A stretch of 64,000 nt of DNA from Celeribacter neptunius (GTDB lineage Bacteria > Pseudomonadota > Alphaproteobacteria > Rhodobacterales > Rhodobacteraceae), in contig NZ_FORH01000001.1 in the NCBI RefSeq assembly GCF_900113955.1, positions 674,395 through 738,394 on the forward strand, given 5' to 3'. Made by a program: the position numbers and the translations under genes. Shown here piece after piece: positions 1 to 7,871 of the stretch (position 1 is its first letter; the number at the start of each line of letters is the position of its first letter). Under the pieces are notes generated by a model. It saw only the letters and a program-made list of their open reading frames with translations. It did not search any database and was not told where the DNA came from.

Positions 1-72
1 CTGCGGCAGCGGCTTTTGCTGCTGTTGCGGCGGGGCCGGTTTCGGGTTTGGATGTGGGACTTGCGGTTTCAT
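1..72 (-). CDS. N-terminal fragment of a Pro/Gln-rich protein (runs off the window)
   Basis: Only the first 24 codons are present; the gene continues beyond the left edge. The start at 72 is supported by a strong ribosome binding site (AGGAGG, 6 bases from the ATG on the minus strand). The visible residues begin MKPQVPHPNPKPAPP and continue with a glutamine run and more prolines, which looks like a disordered leader or linker. No signal peptide or domain is visible, so no function can be assigned. Downstream of kdsA on the same strand, with 163 bases between. Confidence 0.6.
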   Translation of the reverse strand, partial: MKPQVPHPNPKPAPPQQQQKPLPQ

Positions 73-235
73 CGCATCCCTCCTGTCACTGATCAAATGG
101 AACGCATGGGCCAAGTCTCGCACAGCCAGCTTTCCATTTTGTCAACGAGGCCGCCGAAGGGCGGTATGGGAGGCGGAGAGAGACCGGGCCGGAGCGTCAA
201 GGCCGCGCCCCGATCTCTTGAGCGGGAGAGACCGC

Positions 236-1072
236 TTACCGCGGCTTCACCACGGTATCGAGCGCATGCAGGGTCGCCAGCAGCGGCGCCAGATCTTCGA
301 TCCTGAGCATGTTCGGCCCATCAGACGGCGCGTTGTCCGGGTCTTCATGGGTCTCGATGAACAGCCCGGCCACGCCGACCGCGACGGCGGCGCGGGCCAG
401 AACCGGCACCATGGTCCGGTCACCGCCCGTGGATGTGCCTTGCCCGCCCGGTTGTTGCACCGAATGGGTGGCGTCCATGATCACCGGATAGCCGGTCTCG
501 GCCATGCGCGGCAGGCCGCGGAAATCGCTCACCAGCGTGTTATAGCCGAAAGAGGTGCCCCGTTCGCAGAGCATGATCTTGTCATTGCCGGTGGAGGCGA
601 GTTTCGCCGCGACATTGTCCATGTCCCACGGGGCCAGAAACTGGCCTTTCTTGACGTTGATCGCGCGGCCGGTCTCGCCGGCGGCCAGCAAAAGATCGGT
701 CTGGCGGCAGAGAAAGGCCGGGATCTGCAACACATCCACCGCCTCGGCCGCCATGGCGCAATGGGCGGGTTCATGCACGTCGGTGATCACCGGGCAGCCG
801 AATTCCTCGCGGATCTTCGACAGGATGGTCAGGCCCTTCTCGGCACCAAGCCCGCGCTTGCCCGAGAGCGAACTGCGGTTGGCCTTGTCATAGGAGCCTT
901 TGAAGACGAATTGCGTGCCGGTCGCGGCACAGGCCTCGGCGATTTTCTCGGCCAGCATGCGGGCGTGCTCCAGGCTCTCCAATTGGCAGGGGCCGACGAT
1001 CAGGCCGAAAGGTTTGGCGTTGGAGAAAGTCACCGGGGACTTGGCATCAATCGTGACGGTCTTGGCGGTCAT
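236..1072 (-). CDS. kdsA: 3-deoxy-8-phosphooctulonate (KDO-8-P) synthase
   Basis: Condenses phosphoenolpyruvate with arabinose 5-phosphate to KDO 8-phosphate, the first committed step of the KDO sugar of lipopolysaccharide; cytosolic. The 278-residue product has the usual family length and one DAHP-synthetase-type barrel, with recognisable blocks such as IVGPCQLES near residue 26, [12 protein letters not shown], and a C-terminal [11 protein letters not shown]. The frame stays open upstream, but the conserved protein begins at [13 protein letters not shown], so the start at 1072 is used. Transcribed away from the DUF1127 gene; its 5' region holds a large imperfect hairpin and short repeats. 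Confidence 0.95.
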   Translation of the reverse strand: MTAKTVTIDAKSPVTFSNAKPFGLIVGPCQLESLEHARMLAEKIAEACAATGTQFVFKGSYDKANRSSLSGKRGLGAEKGLTILSKIREEFGCPVITDVHEPAHCAMAAEAVDVLQIPAFLCRQTDLLLAAGETGRAINVKKGQFLAPWDMDNVAAKLASTGNDKIMLCERGTSFGYNTLVSDFRGLPRMAETGYPVIMDATHSVQQPGGQGTSTGGDRTMVPVLARAAVAVGVAGLFIETHEDPDNAPSDGPNMLRIEDLAPLLATLHALDTVVKPR

Positions 1073-1448
1073 CTCGAAATCCTTGTTCGCGAGCTGTTGC
1101 GGCGAGCTATCCCATGAAGCGGTGCCCCGAGGCAAGGGGCAGGGGGAGACTTGCGGGCGAGGGGGCGGAAGTTGGGGGGACGTTTGGGCCGCGCGCCACT
1201 GTGTGCCACCGTGAGTCATCGTGCGCCACCGTGCGTGACTGTGCGCCACCGCGTGGTGCCCTGATCGCATAGGAGGTCTGCCATCTATGCATGGTTGGCA
1301 GGACCTATGCGAAAAGCGCATGGCGGGCTTCGCGACTTGGCGCTCCTCATTTGGCGCTAACAGGCGCATATAGGGGGCAACAGGGATGATCAAAGCGCTG
1401 TGATTGAGCTTCCGATCATCCGCAAAGACCTTGGAAAGGAGCCACGTC
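1073..1448. other. 376-base intergenic region between kdsA and the DUF1127 gene
   Basis: Divergent promoter region with no convincing gene. It holds three imperfect copies of a 20-base unit (1201-1260), a long imperfect hairpin (1266-1311: 8-bp outer arms CGCATAGG/CCTATGCG and 5-bp inner arms TGCCA/TGGCA), and two direct copies of TTGGCGCT (1337-1344 and 1351-1358, 14 bases apart). The direct repeats could be -35-like or regulator sites for the DUF1127 transcript, but I could not find a matching -10 at good spacing. Confidence 0.55.
1201..1260. repeat. three imperfect 20-base tandem repeats
   Basis: The three units each begin GTGYGCCACC (1201, 1221, 1241) and diverge in their second halves. 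They lie in the kdsA 5' region, outside any coding frame I can support. Could be a small decaying minisatellite; function unknown. Confidence 0.5.
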
Positions 1449-1676
1449 ATGGCCACGTTCAACCAACATCTCGCCGCCCGCCCGTCGCTTTTCGATGGCC
1501 TCAATGCCCGGTTCAATGCGCTGCGCTCCGCTGTGCAGCATGGGCTGGCCCAGCGCGCCGAAGCCAACCGCGTTTTCGCCGAACTGGCGGTGATGACGGA
1601 TGCCGAACTCAGCGATATCGGCATTTCCCGCAACTCGATCCGCGACATCGCCCGCGAAGCCGGCCGTATGGTCTGA
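1449..1676 (+). CDS. DUF1127 small protein (CcaF1-like candidate)
   Basis: A 75-residue protein. Its C-terminal part carries the DUF1127 signature: an [17 protein letters not shown] block at about residues 41-57, followed by a basic helix. Small arginine-rich DUF1127 proteins in alphaproteobacteria have been linked to RNA binding and stress responses; in Rhodobacter sphaeroides one such gene precedes the CcsR small RNAs. The ATG at 1449 is chosen over an earlier in-frame ATG because AAGGAG (1436-1441) sits 7 bases before it. Two hairpins with anti-Shine-Dalgarno loops and a strong terminator follow the stop codon, so gene and RNA probably share one transcript. Family call is firm; the RNA-linked role is inference. 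Confidence 0.85.
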   Translation: MATFNQHLAARPSLFDGLNARFNALRSAVQHGLAQRAEANRVFAELAVMTDAELSDIGISRNSIRDIAREAGRMV

Positions 1677-1691
1677 TCGACACGATATTCG

Positions 1692-1766
1692 GGATCTCGG
1701 GGGGCTCTCCTCCTCCCTGTTCTCCGCGATCCTTTCCGGTGTCCTTTCTCCTCCCTCGTGGACGCC
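1692..1766 (+). ncRNA. candidate cuckoo/CcsR-type small RNA (two anti-SD hairpins)
   Basis: Directly after the DUF1127 stop codon are two hairpins. The first (1692-1732) has arms GGATC-T-CGG and CCG-C-GATCC and a loop containing CCTCCTCCC (1709-1717). The second (1738-1766) has arms GGTGTCC and GGACGCC and a loop containing CTCCTCCC (1748-1755). A strong intrinsic terminator follows at 1771-1810. Two stem-loops exposing an anti-Shine-Dalgarno motif downstream of a DUF1127 gene is the layout described for CcsR/cuckoo RNAs of Rhodobacter. Expression and processing ends are unknown, so the boundaries given are those of the hairpins. Confidence 0.7.
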
Positions 1767-1770
1767 ATGT

Positions 1771-1810
1771 AAAACCTCCACACGGTCACCCGTTCCGTGT
1801 GGAGGTTTTT
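1771..1810 (+). terminator. strong intrinsic terminator after DUF1127/sRNA
   Basis: A 15-bp stem with arms AAAACCTCCACACGG (1771-1785) and its exact complement (1795-1809), a 9-base loop, and a T-rich tail on both strands. It ends the DUF1127/small-RNA transcript and isolates rlmE. Confidence 0.9.
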
Positions 1811-1904
1811 CTTGTCAGGACTTCCGGTGGCTGGGGCATTGGCGTTTCCCCCCTTTTCCCTAGGTCGTGCCTGCTGTTATAAGATGGGCCGAAAGGGATC
1901 CTCG

Positions 1905-2609
1905 ATGAGCACCAAGAAATCTTCCGGCCGCGGCCAGCGCGATCTGCGCGTGAAAGTGAAATCGGCGCGTGGCCGCAAGCTGAGTTCCACCCTCTGGCTG
2001 GAGCGCCAGCTCAACGATCCCTATGTGAAACGCGCGCGCGAAGAAGGCTATCGTGGCCGCGCCGCCTTCAAGATCCTCGAACTGGACGAGAAATTCCGCT
2101 TTCTCGTGCCCGGTGCGCGGGTGGTCGATCTCGGCTGTGCCCCGGGGGGGTGGTGCCAGGTGGCGGTGAAACGCGTCAATGCCTTGGGCGAGAAGAGCGG
2201 CAAGAAGATCGGCACCGTGCTGGGCGTCGATCTGCAGGAGGTCGAACCGATCGCCGGCGCCGAGACCCATCAGCTCGACTTCATGGAGGACGACGCGGAT
2301 CAGAAGGTCAAGGACTGGCTCGGTGGTGAGGCCGATGTGGTGATGTCCGACATGGCGGCGGCCTCCTCGGGTCACAAGCAGACCGATCATTTGCGCATCA
2401 TCGCGCTCTGCGAGGCGGCGGCCTATCTGGCCTTTGACGTGCTGACCCCGGGGGGCACATTCGTCGCCAAGGTTCTGGCCGGTGGCGCCGAGGGCGATCT
2501 GCAGAAGCTGCTGAAGCAGAAATTCGAGAAGGTAGTGAATGTGAAGCCGCCGGCCTCGCGCTCCGACAGTTCCGAGAAATTCGTTGTCGCCACAGGGTTC
2601 AGGGGCTGA
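1905..2609 (+). CDS. rlmE: 23S rRNA (uridine-2552-2'-O)-methyltransferase
   Basis: RlmE/FtsJ family; methylates the 2'-OH of U2552 in 23S rRNA during 50S maturation, using S-adenosylmethionine. The 234-residue product shows the SAM site [16 protein letters not shown], an [10 protein letters not shown] strand, and the catalytic DVVMSDMA block. The N-terminal 30 residues are basic, as expected for an rRNA binder. The ATG at 1905 is preceded by AAGGGA at 8 bases; an in-frame ATG at 1884 is possible but lacks a site. It follows the terminator at 1771-1810 and is 4 bases from the next gene. Confidence 0.93.
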   Translation: MSTKKSSGRGQRDLRVKVKSARGRKLSSTLWLERQLNDPYVKRAREEGYRGRAAFKILELDEKFRFLVPGARVVDLGCAPGGWCQVAVKRVNALGEKSGKKIGTVLGVDLQEVEPIAGAETHQLDFMEDDADQKVKDWLGGEADVVMSDMAAASSGHKQTDHLRIIALCEAAAYLAFDVLTPGGTFVAKVLAGGAEGDLQKLLKQKFEKVVNVKPPASRSDSSEKFVVATGFRG

Positions 2610-2613
2610 GCCC

Positions 2614-3687
2614 ATGGACCGCTGGCTGCATATTTGCGCCGGCGACGTTGATCTGTCTTTCGATCCCGAGATCGGCAATATCCGCCGCTTTGCCGTGGCG
2701 GGGCGGGAGATTCTTCATACCGCGCATTGGGTGGGCACGCCTCTGGCCGCGACGGCGGCGAGCGCGATCGACCGGCATCTGGCGGGGGATTTTCTCGCCG
2801 CGCCCTTCGGAACCTCCGATCTGCTCGATGACCCGCCGCATGGCTGGAGCGCCAATTCGCTCTGGGCGCCGGTGGTGCGGGCAGGCAACGGCGCCTGCGC
2901 CACTCTGAAACTCGAGCTGATCCGCGCTGTCATGGGGGCGCGGCTGAGCAAGGAACTGTCGATCTGTGCCGGGCAACCGGTGCTCTATCAGCGCCACAGG
3001 ATCGAGGGCGGGCAGGGTGGTCTGACCTATGCTCACCATCCGATGATCCGGGTCTCGCCGGGCGATCACATCGCCTATTCTCCCAAACGCGTCGCGGTCA
3101 CCGCGCCGGCGCCGCTGGAGCCGGCGCATCGTCTGGCCTATCCGGCGCGCAGCGCGGATCTGAGCGCCTTTCCGGCGGCGGATGGCGGCACGATCGATCT
3201 GACGCGCTATTCCGACAGGGCGGGCCATGAGGATTTCGTGACCCTGGTCGAGGCGGCGGCGCGCGGCATCGGCTGGACTGCCGTGTCCCGCGTCAGGGAG
3301 CACGACATCGTGATCTTCCTCAAAGATATCGCGATGATGCCCGTCACCATGTTATGGATCTCCAACGGCGGGCGGGATTATGCGCCCTGGAACGGAGAGC
3401 ATCTTGGCGTGCTCGGCGTCGAGGATGGCTGTGCCGCGGGGGCAGAGGGGCATCGTGCGGCGCTCTCCGGTCGGTCACGCATCGGTTGCGAGGGTGTGGT
3501 CACATCGCAACAGCTGTTGGAAGAGGCGGGGTTCACCCTGCGCCACGCCATCGCGGTGCTGCCGCAGCCGGCGGGCTGGACCGGCACGGCCAATGTGGAG
3601 ATCTCCCGCGATCAGTGCCGGGTCACGGGCCGTGGTGGCGAGACCTGTCAGGTTGCGTTCAACGGCGCCTTTTTCACGGCGGGCTGA
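2614..3687 (+). CDS. galactose-mutarotase-like (aldose 1-epimerase superfamily) protein
   Basis: A 357-residue protein without signal peptide. The layout resembles the aldose 1-epimerase/carbohydrate-binding beta-sandwich: an early RFAVAGREILHTAHW segment, a YQRHRIEGGQGGLTYAHHPMI block with histidines in the middle, and a late LWISNGGRDYAPWNGEHLGVLGVEDGC block. True aldose epimerases use conserved His and Glu residues; the catalytic set cannot be assigned confidently here, so this may be a sugar-binding or uncharacterised member. Starts 4 bases after rlmE, probably cotranscribed; no clear metabolic partner nearby. Confidence 0.6.
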   Translation: MDRWLHICAGDVDLSFDPEIGNIRRFAVAGREILHTAHWVGTPLAATAASAIDRHLAGDFLAAPFGTSDLLDDPPHGWSANSLWAPVVRAGNGACATLKLELIRAVMGARLSKELSICAGQPVLYQRHRIEGGQGGLTYAHHPMIRVSPGDHIAYSPKRVAVTAPAPLEPAHRLAYPARSADLSAFPAADGGTIDLTRYSDRAGHEDFVTLVEAAARGIGWTAVSRVREHDIVIFLKDIAMMPVTMLWISNGGRDYAPWNGEHLGVLGVEDGCAAGAEGHRAALSGRSRIGCEGVVTSQQLLEEAGFTLRHAIAVLPQPAGWTGTANVEISRDQCRVTGRGGETCQVAFNGAFFTAG

Positions 3688-3720
3688 ACCCGCTCCCCGT
3701 CCTTGAGCCTAGGGTCCAGG

Positions 3721-3742
3721 AAGATCATGCAGAAGATCATGC
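3721..3742. repeat. 10-base direct repeat upstream of the Rrf2 regulator
   Basis: AAGATCATGC occurs at 3721-3730 and again at 3733-3742, separated by two bases. It lies between the mutarotase-like gene and the Rrf2 regulator. Could be chance or part of a control region. Confidence 0.3.
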
Positions 3743-3808
3743 AAATGTGATGGGACGAGAGCGGCCTGCGCCGCGCAGCGCCCGGTCAATCCCTGTGTTT
3801 GCATGCGC

Positions 3809-3821
3809 ATCTGATATAGAT
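3809..3821. promoter_or_regulatory. possible Rrf2/NsrR operator (ATCT-N5-AGAT dyad)
   Basis: A short perfect dyad, ATCT-GATAT-AGAT, lies about 105 bases before the NsrR-like regulator in an AT-rich patch. Autoregulation is usual for Rrf2 proteins, and the half-site CGCATCT is reminiscent of NsrR half-sites, but the match is partial. Confidence 0.3.
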
Positions 3822-3927
3822 TCATTAGTCTGCAATACATGTTTCTGATACAGATCAACGTCCCGGGGTGACCATGTTCTATAAACTGGTCGAAATACCC
3901 TTTCCTCGATATGGAGTTCGAGCCCAT

Positions 3928-4416
3928 ATGCGCCTGACGATCCGAACCAATCTTGCCATGCGTGTGCTTATGGCCTGCGCCATCAACAGCGACCATATGG
4001 TGCGGCGCGCAGGTATCGCCAAGGCGACCAATGCCTCGGAGAACCATCTGGCGCAGGTGGTGCATTTGCTGGCGAACGAGGGCTATATCACCACCACGCG
4101 CGGGCGGGCCGGGGGGATCACGCTGGCGCGCAAACCCGAGGGGATCACCATTGGCGAGGTGTTCCGGCATTTCGAGGCGGGCGTGCCCTTTGCCGAATGT
4201 TTCGCCGCCACCGACAACACCTGTCCGCTTTCGGCCGTGTGCCGGTTGCGCATCGCGCTCAATGCGGCGCTCGATGCGTTTTATGGCGTGCTCGACGAGA
4301 TGACATTGCAGGATCTGATCGAGGACAACGCCGGGCTCGATGCGCTTCTGACCCTGCCGAGCCCGGATCTTTTGGTGCCGCGCGGTGGTTGTGACCCGCA
4401 GGTGCAGCTCAGCTGA
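3928..4416 (+). CDS. Rrf2-family transcriptional regulator, NsrR-like
   Basis: A 162-residue winged-helix regulator. The N terminus MRLTIRTNLAMRVLMACA and the helix-turn-helix ending NHLAQVVHLLANEGYI with the wing TTRGRAGGITLA are typical of Rrf2 proteins. Three cysteines, Cys91, Cys99 and Cys105 (C-x7-C-x5-C), match the iron-sulfur ligand region; NsrR proteins with this arrangement sense nitric oxide through an Fe-S cluster. The ATG at 3928 has GGAG 11 bases upstream; an earlier in-frame start at 3868 would add a non-conserved leader. Its 3' end overlaps the convergent MFS gene by 8 bases. IscR and RirA are alternatives, so NsrR is the best guess. Confidence 0.8.
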   Translation: MRLTIRTNLAMRVLMACAINSDHMVRRAGIAKATNASENHLAQVVHLLANEGYITTTRGRAGGITLARKPEGITIGEVFRHFEAGVPFAECFAATDNTCPLSAVCRLRIALNAALDAFYGVLDEMTLQDLIEDNAGLDALLTLPSPDLLVPRGGCDPQVQLS

Positions 4417-5668
4417 GATCTTTCTGTCGGCCGCTGCGCAGATGCGGCTGCTCGGGTTCCTTGAGCCCGAGCACCAGAAGCGCTGCCAGCGCGAGACAGA
4501 TCGGGATGACCAGAAGCGCCTTGGCGTGATCGCCGTCGGTGAGATCGAGCAGCCAGCCAACGAGTGGCTGAAACACCAGCGCCGCGCCGATACCGATCAT
4601 ATTGACGAAAGCGGTGACCGTGCCGACCGTGCTCTGGTCCTGGCCTTCCTTGGCCATGGCAAAGCTGAGCATCTGGGCGCCACAGAACAGCCCGCCGAGG
4701 AACAGGAGCGCGGACACGATCCAGAGTTGTTCCGTGTGGCCGAGGATGACCACGCCCCAGGCGAGCGTGGCGCAGAGTGCCCCGGTGAAGACGATCCATT
4801 TGCGGTGGCCCAGCGCATCGGACAGCGCGCCCCAGAGCACGGAGCCCGCGGCCATGCCCCAGAACACCATGGCGACGGCGGTTTCGGCGGAGACGGCGGT
4901 GAGCCCGTGATCTGCGGTCAGCTCCTCATTGCCCCAAAGCCCGCCGTAGACATTGATCGGCATGTATATCAGCGCGCCGATCAGCGACAGGAGCCAGACC
5001 TGCGGGCTTTTCACCACCTGTTTGAGCGGTCCGAGCGGATGGCTGTGGGTCTCGGTGTCGCCGGCCGAGGGGGCGTCGTGATAGAAGAACAGCGCCAGCA
5101 CAAAGAGCGCCGCGCCGAACCCCGCAATGCCGATGAATGTCTGGCGCCAGCCGACGCTCTCCGAGAGCGCGGTGAGCCAGACGACGCCCACGGCGGTGCC
5201 GAGCATGCCCACCGCATTCACCAGACCGGACAGCAGCGCGAAGCGGTTGGGTGCGAACCAGTGATTGACCACATAGAGCGCGCCGACAAAGGCGAATGAG
5301 GCGCCAAGACCGGTGAGCAGCCGGCCGATCCCCGCCAGCGTGCCGGAGGGGGCAAGGCCGACGAGCGCCATGCCGGAGGCGCAGAACGCGATAGCCGGGA
5401 GGATGAAGCGCCGCGCACCCCAGCGGTCCAGCAAAAGCCCGACCACGATCTGCATCGGCGCATAGACCCAGAAGAACAGCGAGGAGAATGCCCCGAGCCC
5501 GGCGCGCGAGAGGCCGAGATCCCCGGCGATGGCCTCGGTTGCGGTCGAGGGCGCGACGCGGGCCAGAAATTCGAACAGAAAGAACAGCGTGGCCAGCGCC
5601 AGGGCAAGGCCGGCATGACCGCGGGCGGAGGGTGTTTCCATCCGTTTCTGAAGAGGCTTTGCGGACAT
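4409..5668 (-). CDS. major facilitator superfamily transporter
   Basis: A 419-residue inner-membrane transporter with about 12 hydrophobic segments in two halves. The motif between helices 2 and 3 (LLLDRWGARR) is the MFS motif A, partly repeated in the second half (ALSDALGHRKW). Substrate cannot be read from the sequence. The start at 5668 is chosen because TTGGAG lies 6 bases upstream; an earlier in-frame start gives a charged non-conserved leader. The amt terminator lies just upstream, so the gene needs its own promoter between 5669 and 5750. Convergent with the NsrR-like gene. Confidence 0.85.
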   Translation of the reverse strand: MSAKPLQKRMETPSARGHAGLALALATLFFLFEFLARVAPSTATEAIAGDLGLSRAGLGAFSSLFFWVYAPMQIVVGLLLDRWGARRFILPAIAFCASGMALVGLAPSGTLAGIGRLLTGLGASFAFVGALYVVNHWFAPNRFALLSGLVNAVGMLGTAVGVVWLTALSESVGWRQTFIGIAGFGAALFVLALFFYHDAPSAGDTETHSHPLGPLKQVVKSPQVWLLSLIGALIYMPINVYGGLWGNEELTADHGLTAVSAETAVAMVFWGMAAGSVLWGALSDALGHRKWIVFTGALCATLAWGVVILGHTEQLWIVSALLFLGGLFCGAQMLSFAMAKEGQDQSTVGTVTAFVNMIGIGAALVFQPLVGWLLDLTDGDHAKALLVIPICLALAALLVLGLKEPEQPHLRSGRQKDLS

Positions 5669-5750
5669 CTGTGGCTCCAAGGCGGTTCTTGCCTGTTCTC
5701 GGTGATCTTTCCGGGCGGCGCAAGGCAAGGCCGCTCACAACTGGGCTCAC

Positions 5751-5780
5751 AAAAAAACGACCCTCCGCGAAGAGGGTCGT
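5751..5780 (-). terminator. intrinsic terminator of amt
   Basis: Read on the minus strand: stem ACGACCCTC / GAGGGTCGT (9 bp), 6-base loop, then a run of seven T (complement of 5751-5757). Ends the amt transcript before the MFS gene. Confidence 0.9.
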
Positions 5781-5819
5781 CGAGATTGCGCGATGTCGTG
5801 CGGATCAGAGCCACGCGGA

Positions 5820-6998
5820 TCAGGAATTGTGATCGTAGGCGCTTTCGCCATGGGCGGCCAAATCGAGCCCCTGATGTTCCATTTCCGGATCGATGCGGAA
5901 GCCGACGAGCGCCTTGGTGACAAGGATCAGCACCACGGTGACCACGGTGGTGAACGCGCCGACGATGGCCAGAGCGCCCAGTTGCGCGGCCCAGCTGCCC
6001 GCCCCGAAGGCGGCGATCATGATGGTGCCGAAAATCCCGCCGACGCCATGCACGGCGAAAACGTCGAGCGTGTCGTCGATCCTGAGTTTGTTGCGGATCA
6101 GCCCGACCATTTCCTGACAGAGGATACCGGCCACGGCACCGATGATCAGCGCCTCGACCGGGCCGACAAAGCCCGAGGCCGGGGTGATCGAGGCGAGACC
6201 GGCGATGGTGCCGGTGACGATGCCGACGAGCGAGGCTTTGCCATATTTGATCCGTTCCCAGATCGCCCAGGTCATCGAGGCGGCGGCGGCCGAGATATGG
6301 GTGACGGTGATCGCCATGGCAGCGCCGCCGTCCGCAGCCAGTTGCGAGCCGCCGTTGAAGCCGAACCAGCCGACCCAGAGCATCGAGGCGCCGATCATCA
6401 CATAGCCCGGGTTGTGCGGCGGCTTGTTGTCGACACGGCGGCGACCGAGCATCACGGCGATGATCAGCGCGGCGAGGCCTGCGGTCTCATGCACGACGAT
6501 TCCGCCGGCGAAATCTTTCGTGCCGACCTCGCCGAAAATCCCGCCATCGGCGAGGAAGCCGCCACCCCAGATCCAATGCGTCACCGGCGCGTAACAGGCG
6601 AGCATCCACAGCCCCGAGAAGACCATGACAAAGCCAAAGGAGATGCGTTCGACATAGGCGCCGACGATGAGCGCCGGGGTGATGATGGCGAATGTCATCT
6701 GGAAGGCAAAGAACAGCACCTCGGGCAGGGTGCCCGAGACGGTGTTCGCGTCCACCCCCGAGAGGAACATCTTGCCCAAGCCGCCCCAATAGGCATTGCC
6801 GTCACCAAAGGCGATGGAATAGCCGAGCCCGAGCCAGAGAATGCTCATCAGACAGGCGATGGCATAGACATGCATGAACACCGAGAGCACGTTGCGCGCG
6901 CGCACCAGCCCGCCGTAGAACAGCGCCAATCCCGGCAATGACATGAATAGAACAAGCGCCGTGGCCACGATGATCCAGGCTGTATCTGCTCCGACCAT
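5820..6998 (-). CDS. amt: ammonium transporter (Amt/AmtB family)
   Basis: Inner-membrane channel for ammonium/ammonia. The 392-residue product starts directly with the first transmembrane helix (no separate signal peptide) and has about 11 segments. Family landmarks include ALFYGGLVRARNVLS, the ACYAPVTHWIWGGGFL block, the DFAGGIVVHETAGLAALI block with a pore histidine, and DDTLDVFAVHGVGGIFG with the second pore-region histidine. The start at 6998 follows AGGAGGGGAAA. No glnK/glnB lies beside it, unlike many amtB loci. The 345-base upstream region is AT-rich and holds a perfect dyad (7041-7064). Nitrogen control by the NtrBC system encoded nearby is likely but no proven site was seen. Confidence 0.95.
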   Translation of the reverse strand: MVGADTAWIIVATALVLFMSLPGLALFYGGLVRARNVLSVFMHVYAIACLMSILWLGLGYSIAFGDGNAYWGGLGKMFLSGVDANTVSGTLPEVLFFAFQMTFAIITPALIVGAYVERISFGFVMVFSGLWMLACYAPVTHWIWGGGFLADGGIFGEVGTKDFAGGIVVHETAGLAALIIAVMLGRRRVDNKPPHNPGYVMIGASMLWVGWFGFNGGSQLAADGGAAMAITVTHISAAAASMTWAIWERIKYGKASLVGIVTGTIAGLASITPASGFVGPVEALIIGAVAGILCQEMVGLIRNKLRIDDTLDVFAVHGVGGIFGTIMIAAFGAGSWAAQLGALAIVGAFTTVVTVVLILVTKALVGFRIDPEMEHQGLDLAAHGESAYDHNS

Positions 6999-7343
6999 TT
7001 TCCCCTCCTAGGTCCAGTCCGCGGGTCTTCCACGGTCAAGTTTTACGCGTTTCGATGCGTAAAACGGCAAGAGGGGTGTGAGAAAAAGAGCAAAGTTGTG
7101 AAAAAGTCGATCAATAAAGATGCAAATCTATAAATGCCTAAAATTGGCGCCGTAAAATCCGACAAAGGCTAAAAAATAATCCAAAATGAATCCTGAGCGG
7201 TTTCGGCAGGCAAATGCGCAGTTGCAGATCCTATGCAGACCTGAGGCCGGTCGGGCGTGCCAGTGTCTTCTGGCCGGCCGGAGTCGCCTGTGGATCGTCT
7301 GGGGATCTGCTGGAGATCTGGCGCGCTGTCGGGAGCGCGGGGA
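6999..7343. other. 345-base region upstream of amt
   Basis: No gene seen. From about 7070 to 7190 the sequence is markedly AT-rich against a GC-rich background, as expected for a strongly regulated promoter of amt (minus strand). I looked for a -24/-12 sigma-54 promoter and found no pair with correct spacing, which fits the GAFTGA-less NtrC encoded in this window. Confidence 0.5.
7041..7064. promoter_or_regulatory. perfect dyad in the amt leader
   Basis: TTTTACGC (7041-7048) and GCGTAAAA (7057-7064) are exact inverted copies with an 8-base spacer, centred about 55 bases before the amt start codon. This could be a regulator operator or a short RNA hairpin in the 5' untranslated region. It does not match the classical NtrC site. 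Confidence 0.45.
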
Positions 7344-7871
7344 TCAGGCTCCGGCGATCCCCGCGCGCAGCATCTCGAGCGCGGCTTTGATCGTGGCGCT
7401 GCGCACATTGGGCCGGCCCAGCGCTCCGAAATCGATGGTCTGCACCTCGGTCCTGATCTGCGGCTGGATCAGCCCGGGCTCAAGTGAGAAGGCAAGGCCG
7501 AAACAGACCCGGCCTTCGGGCTTGTGTTCGGAGCCTCCGGGGCCTGCGATGCCAGTGACCGAAACGGCGATCCGGGCGCCGGAGTAACGCAGCGCACCTT
7601 CGGCCATTTCGCGCGCCACCTGTTCCGAGACCGCACCATATTCGGCGAGGCTCACCGGCGAGACCCCGAGCATCTCGCGTTTGGCGGCGTTGGAATAGGT
7701 GACGAAGCCACGATCCACCATATCCGACGAACCGGGGATCTCGGTCAGGGACCCGATGATCATGCCGCCGGTGCAGCTTTCCGCGGTGGCGATCGTCATG
7801 CCCTTGGCGCGGGCCTGCGCGAGCACCTCTTCGGCGAGATCCGCGGGGATCCGGGTCGTGGCCTCTGCCAT
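7344..7871 (-). CDS. pncC: nicotinamide-nucleotide amidohydrolase (CinA C-terminal domain protein)
   Basis: Deamidates nicotinamide mononucleotide to nicotinate mononucleotide in pyridine-nucleotide recycling. The 175-residue protein consists only of the CinA C-terminal domain, with signature blocks [13 protein letters not shown] (residues 26-38), [16 protein letters not shown], and [17 protein letters not shown]. It is the stand-alone PncC form, without the N-terminal MoeA-like domain of full CinA. Its start overlaps the pgpA stop by one base (TGATG), so the two are translationally coupled. Confidence 0.93.
   Translation of the reverse strand: MAEATTRIPADLAEEVLAQARAKGMTIATAESCTGGMIIGSLTEIPGSSDMVDRGFVTYSNAAKREMLGVSPVSLAEYGAVSEQVAREMAEGALRYSGARIAVSVTGIAGPGGSEHKPEGRVCFGLAFSLEPGLIQPQIRTEVQTIDFGALGRPNVRSATIKAALEMLRAGIAGA

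Noticed and set aside
236-1789. Long leftward frame that would extend kdsA to 517 residues
   Set aside because: The extension runs through the repeats, the intergenic hairpin and the opposite DUF1127 gene, and has no conserved residues; the family start is at 1072.
7000-7190. Sigma-54 promoter for amt
   Set aside because: GG and GC elements found in the AT-rich region have the wrong spacing (13 instead of 10 bases between).
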